From Psococerastis gibbosa (lineage: Eukaryota; Arthropoda; Insecta; Psocodea; Psocidae), in NCBI GenBank assembly GCA_963971405.1, contig OZ020488.1, forward strand, positions 41,584,888 through 41,648,887: DNA of 64,000 bases, in the 5' to 3' direction. Made by a program: the position numbers and the translations under genes. The notes under the pieces were generated by a model. That model was not told where the DNA came from, did no database searches, and saw only the letters and a program-made list of their open reading frames with translations. Below are positions 33,048 to 48,000 of this stretch, piece after piece. How positions within the stretch are numbered: position 1 is the first letter of the stretch; the number at the start of each line of letters is the position of its first letter.

Positions 33048-36000
33048 CTTCTGCTGAAGTGGACGATGTCAGGGTCCTGGCTAGCCTCAATGCTGCGGTG
33101 AAAACAAGACAAACACCGTTACACACAATAAAAGCAATATCAAGCAACAGCCGGCTCTTTCGTCATTTCATAATGGACCTCTTTCGCATAGAAAAGTGTC
33201 TGCGGTCAACCGATAAAAAAATTGGGTGCATGTGCTTGTGACCACGCGGTAGAACCTCACCAATCAATTAAAGCTCACCGAAATTGAGTTAGCCCAAAAC
33301 AGGAAAAGTAGCAAGATATGATTTTTATGAATACATGCCTCATTTCCCTAACAACTTGCCCCGGGAAGCGGCGATGGCCACCGGGCATGGTTTCCTTGCA
33401 ACACCAGCTGCACCAAATCGGGGGGGTCGACAGCCCTATGTGCCTCCTGTGCACACTGATGGAAGGCACTGCTGACCACCTTTCCATACAGGAAATCAAC
33501 CGTAATGAAAAATACTTCGAGTCACAGATGTAGTGGGAGGCACGGATGCAAATGGCTGAGTGGCCAAGGGCGGGCGTTGGCTGAAGTAAAAAGTAAGCAT
33601 TTCATTGAAATCCATGCATGGACTAGTTTGTCCACAAAAGAGAAAAACTATATTAGCGTACAAGATATAGTTACAGAATCCAACTAAAATTCCGGAAAGG
33701 AAGATTAGTGGCGCTGCCGAGATATCTCGCTGCAACACTGCTCCACTTCCTCCAATGCGACTAATGACCTCCTAATTGGTGAGTCCAATATTTTCGTTTT
33801 CTGTTTTAGCAGACTAACACAATTTTGACTTCATACCTTCTGAAGTGTTTCTCTGTTCTTGCGTGACATGAAAAAGTCAAGAATCCAGCTTTCAAGATTT
33901 CGTCATAAGAAGTTACGCTTGAAAAAATTGGAAAGTCACGTGATCATGCTGCACGCGTATAGCCGGTTTTTTAGATTTTTATGCAAAAGAGGTCCATGTT
34001 ACTGAATTGAAAGCTATGCTAAACTCTTCTTCAGCTAACTATGAGAAGTTGAGGGTAGATGTGGAAATAGTTACATTTTAACTGATTTTAAGAATATTTC
34101 AGTCAATTAAGCTGACACTGTTAGATTGTGACGCCAGCATAAGTGATAATAATTATTAATTTAATAAGCTATGCAAAAAACATTCGCAGCAACAATCTAA
34201 CCGCCAAAGCCAAACAACATTTTAGTTTTGAAAACACCATTCGAGGTATTTTGAGATAAATTACCTAGTTAATTTTTTATGTTTGGAACTGCTAAAAAAT
34301 TGTGAATTTTTTAGTTAAATCACAATGCCTGAGTTGTTCCATGGAGGTTATTATAACCGCAAGGGCTAGTTTTCAAGCTGCTATTGAATGGAATATTGAC
34401 ATAAATATTGGCAAGAAAGAATTAAGAAATGGTGGGCTTTTAAGTAATTTCGTTGAAACATATAGCCTATTTAAAATGCAACAAGCCTTCTGTATGTTAA
34501 CAGAAAATTTGATGAGCCAAGCAGCTATGGCAATTAAAGAATAACTTATTCAGGGATAAAAATGTAACCAAAACACTTTTGAGTAGCACTTTGCATTCTA
34601 AAATTATGTTGTTTACATTTTTAACCCCAGAATACACTATTTTTGAACGCCATAGTACAGCTGCAGGTCGATAGGAATAAAAAAAACAAAAACGGTTCCC
34701 TATAATTGTTGGGATTTTGCCACATCTGCGATTTTTACAAAGACATCTGTAGTTGACTCGCACCCGAACTTAGTTAAGTCACGCTTAAGCCTGATGCATT
34801 GTGTCAATAATAAGCATGGTTCAGCTTGTCCATTATCGCTTGAAGCCAGTGTGGGTTGACAATGAGGACGTACACCAGTTTGCCAAAATTCATACGGAAA
34901 CAATACCTATTAAATATGTTCGAAAAAAAGTTTACGCCCATAAGAAGCTATACAAAAATAATAAAAAAAATACATCCTTCATTTACATAGGGCGAAGTAT
35001 TTTTAGAGAAAACATATTTATAGCCTTTCAAAAGAAATAAAGGGCGGAACTAGGGTCTTATGATAATGCCGCACTAAAAGCTATTCACAAATGGGCTCTA
35101 ACGTTTACTATAATATACCCCTCCATGATTCCTACCATTAAAGACATTCTACTGATTTAATTATACAGCACACCGTTAACTTACTATGAAATTTATGTTA
35201 ACCAAGCAGCAGCAATATCTAATCTACCATATAGAATCGCACATTAACGTTATAAGGACATTTAACATGCAGGGCACAAATCAAATAGATGCATCAGATG
35301 CTCAGAAAACAGGCGGCACTAAATTATAATAGAACATTTTGCTACTTAAAAATAACAATGTGTTGCTTCATGAGATATTCAATTAAAATTAATTCAAAAT
35401 TTAGGCCCGGTACACACGGATGTTCGAAACTTTTCATGGAAACAATGGTCGGAGCACTTCCTGGGGGAGGGGGGGGGGGAGAGACTCAGCACTCTCAATA
35501 CACCTGAGGCCGGATCATGGCGATTATAATACCGGGGTTGATATTTACCCTATTATTACCCTGTTATTAAAATTGTAAACAAGATAATTTTACAATGGAA
35601 AGTGATAATCGAAATTTGCTTTTACAGTTTTAACCCCAGGAGTAAGTTAATACCAATCGCCATAATCAGCCCACAGCAGGTTGTACCTGGCTCCCAAGGT
35701 CACGATTTTGGCGAATAACCTGACTACAGTTGGTGATGGGTTGGTCTATTAAAGAGCAAACTTCAGAAGATTTCTAGGTCGCTGATGTGTCGCTGGCGTG
35801 TCCATTGGAAAATCGCGCTCCTGCGACAAGCCAGCGATAAGAATCTGCAGAAGTAGACCCTGGAGTTTTGTACCAACCCACTTGTTTGCTCCCATGACAA
35901 GTTTCTCAGCCAATTACTGGCGTTCGAATCGTCCATGTGTACCGGGCCTCTAAATTTATTCTTTACTTCATTGCCATTCTTGGCGTACATATAAAAAATA

Positions 36001-39000
36001 TGTTATTATTACTTATTGTTATAGACTTTGATATCGCAATAAATGAACGGACCTCATTAACTTGTTTATGCATTATGCGATATGCATTAGGCAGGCGTCT
36101 TCAACGTAGCTGCGCTTCTGAGTAATTCCTTATGGTTTCGAGGGGAAGACGCGAAGAAAACTCCTAATCCGTACCTTCTCGCGGTGAAGATGGACGTGCG
36201 TAATGGTGACTGAACAGATAGGGAACCGAGTTTGAGCCGGGATAAGCGAAAACACCGTCATTTCTGTGCAGGGCTCTCTTTCGTCCAAGGGTTGGGAAAC
36301 TAGCCCCGAAGGCGCAGGAACTCAATGAACAGTCAACGGCATAAAGATGCAGAAGACAACGGGAAACCACTGCCTTACAAATCCCTAGTATATAGTATAT
36401 GACTACAATTTGCAATCATGATCGCCCATCTTCGATGGAAGAGCCATTAGAAGAAGAAGAAGCCATGGGTTAGATGTTCGGAAACCCGCAAGAAAAAGGA
36501 TGTAGTAGTAAGCTTATGCAGTTTTAGTTCTAGTTAAATACATGTCTGATGTTAAAGAATGCTAATTGCATAATGCTTAATACATGACGGTGCCGGGCAG
36601 TATTCCTTACCGATCACTTTTCAAGCGATGGTGGGACCTGCCCTAAATGATCCAGAATATCGAATTCCAACTAAAAGGAAAGCTAAACTAATTGCTAAAT
36701 TAGGTACTTGCTAAAGGTTCTAATGTTATTAAAATGCACGCCATATTTAACTCTCTCTCTCCGCAACACTTTTGTTAACATTTTGGCTTTGAATGCAGAA
36801 TAATTATGGACTTTATACCTACCGAATTTTTTCTATCCCGGCAATCAATGAAAAATAATGTGCGAATGATAACACAACTGAGTATCTGATACATGGGATC
36901 AGGGGGAAAGCTCTCTACTTTCACTCAGATTCAGACTGATATAATCTGACTTGCTGTGCAGTGGAGGCGAATTATAAGATGGTGTCGTGGGCAACCACTA
37001 AGCAGTAAAGCGAATTCAATTTATGGACCGAAAGCGGAGAATTCTGGGACCATAAGTTGTGGTTACTATTGTGGTTATCAGAGCCCGTCCTCTTGTTATA
37101 ATTCACTTCTACTGCACAGCAAGCCTGGCGCAGAATACAGCATGGTTCATACACTAACTTAAATTAAATTCCTGTAAAACTTGAGGAAACAATAAAACTC
37201 AGCAAAAATTAAGGAATGAATAAAGGCTGGAAGCAAAGCGTACTTCTGCATTCAGCATTTCATCAAATCCCGACAGCTCTGCCGGAGGACAAAGACGCGC
37301 CTATACAGGATAGCTCTACGAAGGGTGGTCTTGCGGGTGAGTGAGATGAGGAGCCGTTGACTATGACTACATGGGAAAATGCCCAATACCTAGTTAAGGA
37401 AGATCTTGAGGCGCATAAAAGGACAAGTTTTAAAGCAAGGGATTTGCCGTATGAGAACGAATGCAGAACTGCAACAACTGTAAGCAGAAGGCAGTCCGGT
37501 CATCGAGGCTTAGGGCGGTTCCCACCATCCTTTGAAAAGTCCCCGTAAGAAATAATTCACAGCACCGCTATATATTGACATATGGAGGAGCCGTCCTATA
37601 CGGATAATTTCCAAGTGATGTTGAAACGGGGCCTAAGAGAGCACATTTGCACCTCTACCAAGGAAGCCAGATTCCAGAGCAGCCAACAGGGCCTTCAATC
37701 AGCCGGAAGATGGCCGCCATGAAAGCGTCCAAGAAGTCGGGGGCTGGATGACGTGAAGGAATATGAGCTGGGAGTGCGAGATAATGGAGGAGCCGAGGAG
37801 GCTGGTCGAAAAAGCCAAAACTCTGCAAGGGCCGTAGCGCCAATGGGTAAAATATGGAAACTTGAGAAACACTCTGATCTGCGTTGAGATTTCGTACTAA
37901 TTCCGATCTTCTTATGAATACAATAACGATTACAATAAGAAAACCGGAGCACGTGCTTGTTGCTAGGTAACAATAAAGATACATAATGAGAAATTTCAAA
38001 AGAAGAACGGCTCTATAGTACGGAGTTTCAATGCGATGCATGTCTTTTTATAGTTTAACTTGAGATTAATTTAAATGAGTTTATGAACCAAGCCTGAGAT
38101 TGTGTAGCACGCAAGTGTTGATTGAAATTTCTATTAACTAAGATTAAGATTAATACTCGATAGTCTATAGGTAATGTACAAATAAATTAGAAGTTAGCAA
38201 ACCCTTTTTTAAGGCCGCGATGTCTTAGATATCAAAACTGAAGACGATGATAGAGGACACCTCAAATGCATGTTTTATATAAAAAGTTCTCTTTTAGCCC
38301 GCAGATAGGCTTGATGTATTTTATAATAATAAAGGTTTTGAAAAAGTAATGAAAAATAACAACCAGGAGTCATGTGATACAATAGAATCCGAGAAGATGA
38401 ACTGTGGTCAACCTACACGCGTACTTCAAAATGTTTCAACATCTGCAGTTGACATATTCATGGAATACGTAGTTTGTAACATGTTGACGAAACGTTTGGA
38501 AGTGCCCATTGAGAATACCCGACGGATCAATCAGTCTGGGTTCCACTAAATCATTAATACCTAGAAGGTTTACGACTTGATCTGTCATGGACAATTGGAT
38601 AATTTTATTTATTTATTCCCTCCAATATTTATTTACCCGATCTTCCCCATGCTGTTCCTGCTCACAGGGAAATTAAGTGCCACTTTTAGAGTGATGGGTT
38701 CTCTAGTGACTTTGATGAAACAAGACATTATAAACCACTTTCCCTGCAATGTACGCCCGACTTCAAATTCCAAACAAAGTAAAACATTTTACGAAGAAGA
38801 ATTAACTATTAAACAGATCAATCACGGTTAGTTGACGTTATGAAAACGATGCATTGAGTTGTATGAGCCTACGAGTGGGCAATATAAAGCCTATCCAGCA
38901 TTTTAGTTTCGAGCAATTAATTAAAGCGAGCAAAAATAATATAGTTTATATCCATACCGTAGCCTTGTCCTTGTAAGAAGAGTCTGAACGCCTCACTGAC

Positions 39001-42000
39001 TTTACCGGGCTGCTCTTCAAGTACCATTCCACAGTCAGAAATCTGCAAAAGTAAGAATTACTACACCAAAAGGAATATCAGTGGCCCATAAACGTGAGTA
39101 GGCGCCCAAAGGTTTCTAAGGCTCTTCGGTTTTTTAGCTCCTAGCTCAGGTTAAACCGGCTGCTGGGCTGGCAAGAAATCCCTGGATCTTGTACTTGGAT
39201 CACTTGGCCTCTGCAAAGATCGTGTTCACCCACAATTTAGCGAAGCGAATGACTTTCCTTCTGCTAGCCCGCATCTTTTGGGATCATTTTCCTAAGTTCA
39301 TCACAGCGCAATTGCCCTAATGTTAGATCATCCGTAATATAAATCTACTTACCTTCATCCAAGATGAATTCGTCGGGTTGAGCCTGCCATTGAGGGTGAC
39401 TGTGTCGTCAACATGTGGGGACAGCGAGCCAGTAATGTTCATCACTGCCATTGATAGCGTGGGACTTTCCTTCTGCGAGCCCGCATCTTCTCGGCTAATA
39501 TTCAAGTCAGTCCGGCGAATGTAAGCGTCAATGAAAAGTGCCAAATTGTTGGGGTTGATGTGATGCTCGAAGTAGTCTTTGTACACCTGAACGAGATCGT
39601 GATTCCTTTCTTCTGTTCCCTGTAACAACAATGAGGATGTTTTTTTATGCTACAGCTATTGTGCACCCAAATTAATTTTAACGGGTCGCTTAGATATCCC
39701 ATATTCTTAGGAAAAACAGCCCGCCTGAGGACAAGAACGAATAGGATTAGAACACGAAAAAGAGGAAGATCTATGGGGAGATATAGAAACTTAATTGAAG
39801 ACTATCCCAGAAGAGTGGGACTGGTAACCAGAAGAAGTAACCGAAACTTGAGAACCAAGAATATCTGGACACGGCGGGATTTGAACTCACGATACCTTGC
39901 CGGGTATCGTCTCAACGCTTACACTTATGCCCCGGCATAGATCGTGGGTCATGTCCAGATTCTTCTTGATTCTCAAATTTCGGCTATAACGAGGAGGGTG
40001 CCACTTCAATTGATAAACAGAAGAAGTGTTGACAAAGCAGATGTGGAAAGAGTTGGGAGGCTCACGTATCACACCGTGGGAACTGGAGAACCAAAAGGCT
40101 GTATGCGTCAACATAAGTCAAGCATAATATTCACTCTGCCTACTAATTCATCGAACCGAAAAACTTTCTTCTGGGCGTATCCATTTTTAGTCCAAAAGCA
40201 CTTCATGATGGTGATCATCGCATATCTCCAGTCACCTGGAACCAGCGATTTCCCCCCACTTCTGTCAATCAAGTAGAGTAAGGTGTCCCCCCCCCCCCCC
40301 TCCATCAATACCCTCTCCCTGAGTCCCTTCTCACCCTTTCTGCAATTGATTCACATAGCTCACTACTGCCTAGTAGGACTCAGACTACCCTGGGGCGACA
40401 TTAGGGGGCTGGGAATCAGAGGTTGGCGTTGCATCGCTTAGCGGCATGGCGACAAATTGAGGAGCAAGCCAGAACTCAATGTGTTAGTTCATCTGCCACG
40501 CTGTCGTGGGCCTTCCATTTCCCCCTCCCTTCTTTCCCTCTCTCTTCCATCCTCTAAACATGGCCGTACCACCTCAGCTTTTAATTCACGATTTCATCCG
40601 TCCTATCATTATTCGTCTAGCTTCGTCACTTCTGGCTTCAAAGCGACACTTACCCTACCAAAGTGATGCCACATTAGATAGTCGAGAACAGCCTGGGTGA
40701 CTCCTTTCGACCGCAGGTGTCTCAGATTCATCTTCTGGTAGCCCCATTCGATCCAGCCAGCCTGGGTTGAGCAGCAGTTGATGAGGCAGAGGGCCTCAAC
40801 GAGGTCGGGATGGGCGAGGGAGAACCGCGCCAGAATGTTGGCGCCAGCGCCCACACCGAAACCTATCACTTTCTTCAAGCCGAAGTGCGTCAGAACATAC
40901 TGCAGTTGCTCCGCAAGCTCTTCCATCGCTGGGTACTGGTATCTGAAACCAGAGGTGAAACATAAGAGCAGTTGATGAGGCAGAATGCCTCGACGAGGTA
41001 GGGACGTGCGACTGTGCGGGGGATTACCAAGCCATGATGTTGGTTTTGTCCTCGACTCCTTGCATAACGCAGAACAACATAATATAGGAGAACGTTGGCT
41101 AAATGGTAATAATTTGTTATGGAAAGGCTGGCAACTTTATAAAAAATAATTATAAATAGCTGGCACAGCTGAACTTAAGAACCTCCCGTCTTTCTTAAAA
41201 TTTTGTGAGGCTGGACCCGTTGCATATATACCATCTAGGCATGGATCAAAATTTTCTTGAGGTCACCGAATATGGGGTAATTTTTTAAACTTTTTTTTAA
41301 AAAGTTTTACGACATTTTGATAGAACCGGTCCGAGTTTACTCGAACATACTTTCCAATTTATCAAAATTAGTAGATAGAGAAAATGAGTAATTTCATGGT
41401 AAATAATTTTCCTATGGTTAAATTTCCGATATCTCGGGGGGGGGGGGGGGGGTCACTGACGTCACTGGAGGTGAGGTAAATTCTAGATAGGTCAGACCTA
41501 CACATTACCACACACCAATAATGGCAGGGCACGCAATGCATTTGAGCGTGAATTTTCTATCATTTTTTCAAAAAAAGAAAACCAAATACTTTTCTGGGAA
41601 AGCAACCTGTCCGGTTTCATTACTCAATGTAACACCTAAAACATGCCTGAAGGTAGAAATCATCGATAGAAAGGTTTCGCAGAAAAATTATTTTTTAGTC
41701 ATTTTTAATTAAAATTCAGTTATTTTTATTTTTTTACCCCCAGAAGCAACCTATCAAGGGGCAAGTGACCCCACGCATTTCGTTAATATTAATAACGACT
41801 ACAATATATGTGAATTTAAAAGAAATCGTTGGAGCCGTTTTTGAGAAATAATTTTTTTAGACGTTTTTTTGGAGTTTTTTGAGAATATAACCCCCAAAAT
41901 TAAGTTAGCCCCAAATAAAAAAAAAAATTGTTCCGAGGTATGATTTTTGTGAACCTACATGCCGAATTTCATCAAGATTGACCGAGTAGTTTGCCCGGAA

Positions 42001-45000
42001 ATTGACGCACAGACAGACAGACAGACATTTCGTAAAAACTACTACTGCTACGTATAAATTGGAAAGCAATAATCAATTTGAAAAAAGTTACCATGTTACA
42101 GACATATTTTGGGAAACAGAAGGGGGGAGGGTCTTTTTGATAGTATAGCCGAAAAATTGCCGATTGCCGATACCGATTTGCCATTGGCGCTGCCTAAACA
42201 AACCAGGGGCCTTAAACCAGTGATTACTGGACATAATGCCTTGCGGTATTGGTGCAAATTGCTATAACTTGTATTTTATGTGTAGTTAATAAATAATTGA
42301 ATTGAATTGTTGGGTAAATCGGGCTCTGCCTTTACCCCTATACAGTGCCGGATTAACCCCAGTGGGGGCGGCGGGTGCAAACGTTCAAATTCCCGCCAAT
42401 TTCAAAACTTTGTTTTTTTTTTTAAATTTTATTTAAAAAAAAAATATCATTTGCGGGGGCCAGAATTTTCGGCATTTTTGGGGGGGGGGGGTGGCCTGTG
42501 CCCCAAGGGCCCATAGGTCAATCCAGCCCTGCCCCTATATCTCCAATATCCGGCTAGATAAGCTTCCCTATCGTAAAAAATATTAATGAAGATAAAAACG
42601 ATATCTAAAGTACGGTAAAATATAACTCAAGACCATGCTCAAGACATACTGTGCGTTGATGTTTACTTTCAATAAACAAACATACGCTAAATCCAGTTGA
42701 ATCAACTTTCCCGTATTATCTAACATCTGGTTAAATCTGGTTGCCATGTCAGTAGAACACTTAAGTAAATAGGAACAGCTTGGCTGGCAGCAACAAGGAG
42801 GGCAATTGTTTAAATAATTAATAAGCAGTAAATTCCGTGAATCATCAAGAACAGACAATGATGGTGTCCCAATTGATCATGATGTAGTCTAGCATGAGCA
42901 AAACAAAACGGCTACCTAAAAGTGTATTATGGTAGGCAGGTCGTGATTTTTATGGGGGGGGGGGGGGTGGTGACGATGAAAGTTTTGCAGTTCTGTTTAA
43001 TTTTCTTCTGAGGTTACAATCTCAACGATTGCTTGGCAGTAACTCTGCATATCATTCTCTAGCTCTCTCGGTCCTGCGCCTTCCTCTTCAGCTCTTGGTA
43101 CGTTCGAGCTCCTGTGTCCTCCTTCAGTTGATTTATGAACTCCTTCTTCGGCCGCCTTCTTCTATTGGTTCCTTCCACTGTCCCCTCAATGATGGTGTGT
43201 ACCATATCCATATCCAATTTTCGTGTCTTCGCAAATACTCTACCCATTTCGCTCTTCTACTTTTTATATTTTAGATAGTACATAGGCTACTATAAATGGA
43301 GGTATGTTCATGAGGGCTTAAACCCTAAACAGGGGGTTGTTAAAAAAAAAAACATAGTTTCGCAGACAGGAGCGTCGGGGTTTCTTTAGATTTTACAAAG
43401 AGATATATTTTCTGCAGTAAAAAAAGAACATTACAGCCCCCTTGTACAGGCCCGTGTATTTGGTAGGTATTACCAAATTACGGTAGCCAATGATAGACGA
43501 GATAAGCGTCAGCAAATATATTTTTCACACGTTGGTAATTTCGTAATGGACACTGTCTACCATACATATTAACGTACGGGCAGGTGCTTTGGTTCTCGGA
43601 GACAGACAGGCGGATTTATCAGTGCATTCTGATGCTAATTGCTAATGCTAATTTAATTACATTACTTACTGAAACTAACTATTAGAATGACAACTGTTTA
43701 TATAATATAATAGAATAACAAGCCACGCCCGCACTAAGAAATATTAACTGAATAGTATTGTACCCTTCCCGTAATTCCAGTTAACTACTCTATACTCTAT
43801 TCCAGTAATCTACTCTTATGCCTTCTAAACCTACATAATTAAATAAATCTTTACAGTGCCAAGCCCATAAATATTGCTGAAGAGTATACTAAGCACGCAA
43901 TGGAATTAGGCAAAATACGAAGTATACTGCAGTCTAATGGGCTGGGAGTGCCAATTAAATGGGTTGGAAACATATAAATGGGTTAGAAACTTCTAACAGG
44001 CAAAAAGTAGACAAAACGAATTAATAAATTACCTAAGCTACACTGTATAAGAAGACTTATCTGTTTATATATTTTAAATCAACGCTATTAAGAATGTAGG
44101 TACTTACTCTTCCGGTAAAGATGCTGCATTAGGCTCGTGTCCGGGTGCGTTTACGTGGTAAATACAAAAATTGTCGAGCAAACTGCGCATGTCGGAGTAG
44201 TTGAAAAACGCTTGGAATCCCGAAATATCTGGAAGAAGTATAAAAAAACATAATGCTAGCATGAAAAGAATACTTTATAGTCTCATTGTTCGTCTTTTGT
44301 TTTGTTTTTTGCAATAAAGTCGTTTTCAATTCAATTCAATGCTGTACTATATGTGTATATGAATATAAATACTCGTAGAAATAAATTTTAACGCAAAAAT
44401 TAGACACTATTACAATTACAATAGGTCAACTATCGCAGTTCTTTAGGAGAACACACTTCCCCACTCTGCACATTTTCCACACTTTAACCTTAATCCGCCC
44501 CTAGCTCGATAACAGTGCATTTGCGTTATCAATATAGTCTATATATGGGTGTTTTTTGCTCCAAATTGAACTGGGAGTACTTAATGGAAGTTGGTCACCG
44601 TTCACCTGAAACCCTCTGTATTATGCCATGGCCATAAATTCACGCGGAAACAATACCAATCATGTCCAGAAATCCGTGGGGTCGTAGGCAAGGTTCAATA
44701 TAAGTGATCCATAAAAAACTTTAAAAAAAAAAAGATTAATCGTATACAAACAATTTAATGAATGTATCTGATTGACCTCTTCAGTCGCCTCTATAGGTTA
44801 GTACCCGTGTTGAGTTACGACACGTCTCCAATCGCATGGCGTGTAAAGACTCGCACAAGTGCAAGCACGTTACCACCTGGCCATCAAAATAATAACAAAA
44901 CTGAGATCCGCGATACATCGATCGATCTTTCGCTATATCAAAACAAAAAGCACATATCGTCTTCTATACTCGAAGCTCCACCAACTCTGACCTACATGCA

Positions 45001-48000
45001 ATGCAAGACAATAAAAGTTTCTCTTTGATAGAATGTTATCATTTGAGTCAACGAGAAGACAGGGGGTAACAAGTATCTATATACGGCGGCATCTTTACTC
45101 AAGTAAGACTCCATGGAAGTGAGGGGGGGGGGGGAGGGGAAGGGACTGACTGGCAGCGTCCTCAAAGGCAACGCAAAGTTTCAGACTTTCTGAAAGTTTT
45201 ACAAATTTAAAAGAACAGATGGGGCAACGTGTACTTTAAATTTCATTAATGCCTCTTATTTATTAGTATAAGCGCCGTAATAGATGGTACCTAAAGTATT
45301 TAATTGCCCCAGGGTTAAATTTCGGCTGATGCTTTTCCCTATTTTAAAGCACTGGATTGATTGATGAGACAATTGTGAAGTCTATACTGGGCAGAAATAT
45401 AACAATGCACACACACACACACTAATAACGGCATGATAGGCAATGCATTGGGGTATCGATTATCCGTAATTAATTCAAAAAATATTTTTTTCTTCAATAT
45501 CAAAACCGTAATATTTAATTGGGAAATCAACCTGGTCAGGTTTTTTACTCTATTTCTCACCTAATACATGCTTGAAGTTATAAAGCATCAATAATACTTT
45601 TATTGATGCTTTATAATTTCATTATGAAAGCGTTCCATTGAAAAATTAATTTTTAATTTTTTTATATAAAATATACTGTATACAGTATGTAAACTATATA
45701 TGAATATATTTTAAATGCTATCCCACCAATATTATCTCGCTAACTCCATTATGTGGTTTTGCACCGAAAATAAAGTCCTGCGTGAACTACACATATATGG
45801 GGTATCTACAAATTTTCTTAGAACCCCAGCAATACGCCAAATCTACTAAATGACTATTTTTTAAGGTTAAATCGTATACAAACAATTTAATGGATGTATC
45901 CGAATAACCTCTTTAATCGCCTCACTAAGTCACCTAATAAGCACTTGTGTCGAGCGAGTTACGACACGTCTCCGACCGCAAGGTGTGTAGAGACTCGCAC
46001 AAGTACAAGCCCGCTACCATCTTGCCACCGAAGTAGCTTCAGTTTTAAAAATCGTTTTTAAAACTTGTCCTTAGTGTAAACTATCGTTTTGTTGCCATGA
46101 TAATTTGTAGGCCTATTGTTGACTAATAAAATGCAAACAGGCACTCCGCGAGATGGGAGCCCGTAGATAGTGAAGGGTTTAGGCGGGGTTTCCACCGACC
46201 GGCTAGGGCTAAATCCAAATACGGTGACGTGGTAACATACATTCAAGACTTAAGCGGGGTTTCCACCGACCTCGCATTGCAGAATGCAAATGACATTGAC
46301 GGAAATGTTTGTTTTACTCTATGCCATAGTTAAAATTGATCAATGATCATACAGTAAAATCACAAACAAACTAAAATTAAAAAATGGCGTCATGGGCTAT
46401 GTTAATTACAAACATTTTAATAGATTTCTATAAGAAGAAAAACAAACATTTCCGTCAATGTCATTTGCATTCTGCAATGCGAGGTCTATGGAAGCCCCGC
46501 CTAAGTCTTGAATGTCTGTTACCACGTCTCCGTATTTGTATTTAGCCCTAGCCGGTCGGTAGAAACCCCGCCTTAGCAGAACCGAGATGACTGAAGGAGA
46601 GTTGTCAAGCAGACCAACCCGCGGTTGGGCGGTTGAGCCGGAAGACTATGAAGTGAGTAGATATCCCTTATACTTTTCGTAACTGTCGTGGAATATGAAA
46701 TAAATCATGAAGCGTCAGGTTCGCCGGAGATCAAAATGAAAAAAGATTCTACTGTCAGTTCCAACTTGAAGAATTTATTCTAATGCCCAAATATGTGCGA
46801 CTTAGTCATGACAAATAAATAAAATGATAGAAATATCCAAGACAACTGACCAAAACAATCAGCTCCAAAACCAAATAGGGCGAATGCCATAAGCATTAAA
46901 ACAAATTTTCACAATGAGATAATCAGGTTGAAATAAATGTACTGTAAAAAATCTGACAGTAAAAAGGTAGAAAGAGTCGAAACCCAGAACTCAGCACTGC
47001 TGAAAATGAAACGAGCTCCATCAGGAATCAACCAAGAGGAAGGGTCACAACCTGCCCGACTGCGAACCTGCCTGATGGAACAAGCTAAAAATGCGGGCAC
47101 TCACTCAAAATACCCCTCCGTTCTACCCTCCCACCCCCGGACCGTTTTGAGGGAGCAATGAGGGACTTAACCCCCTCCCCAGAATTCCAGCAGGCAGCCG
47201 ACTGCATATTTTCCAGTCAGAATGATGGAAGACGAGGTCAAATTGCGCTGGAGGGAATATGAGAGAGCAGCTACAAATGAAATTAGTGCGGGCTACTAAA
47301 CTAATTTAGTTGTTTTTATATTTTTTTTTAAATATTCTGTTGTTCTTTGTATACGCACGTTTTGCTGTCGAGAATTTAATTTAACTTATTTTTTAATATT
47401 ACCCGACCACGATAGGATAGCACTTGGAACATTTTTAAAAAATCGAATGAACTCGGTGTTCCGCTTATATAGGTACAAGTTTTCGAATAAACAATGTGTT
47501 CCAAGTGCCATCCTATCTTGGTAAGGTAGTATACAGATATTTATTAATTAGAAGAATAACACAGTCATCGCAATTTGCATAAGTTGAGCTTTTGACGAAA
47601 ATGATTAGCAGCAACTCGGCTGTATCTATTTTACTCACGTCATTAGGGATCGTGCGTTTCAACAAACTATACCAATGACCAGCGACATGACACATAAACT
47701 AGTAGTTATCTACAACCCTATTATGTACGGTTTTAATAATTTTCATATAGTAACACCTGCAAGACCGAATTTGGCACACTGCGATACGGCCCCAAGAAAA
47801 CGTGTCGCTATCACACAGCTGTATTATTATTCCATTTTCAATCACCAAATATTATTATTTAGCGTGCTTTCCATCCATAACTCCGGCCACCAGCAAATAG
47901 AAGGTAAAAGGCCAAAGGTCAAGGCTATGTTCAATCTGACATTCAGATTTCTGGGTCCCCTGTATCATTATTTTACATGCAAGCTGCAGCCCCTGCCGCA

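Noticed and set aside
37655..38041. 128-codon minus-strand open frame
   Set aside because: No homology or signal sequence context; overlapping frames on the same strand suggest chance.
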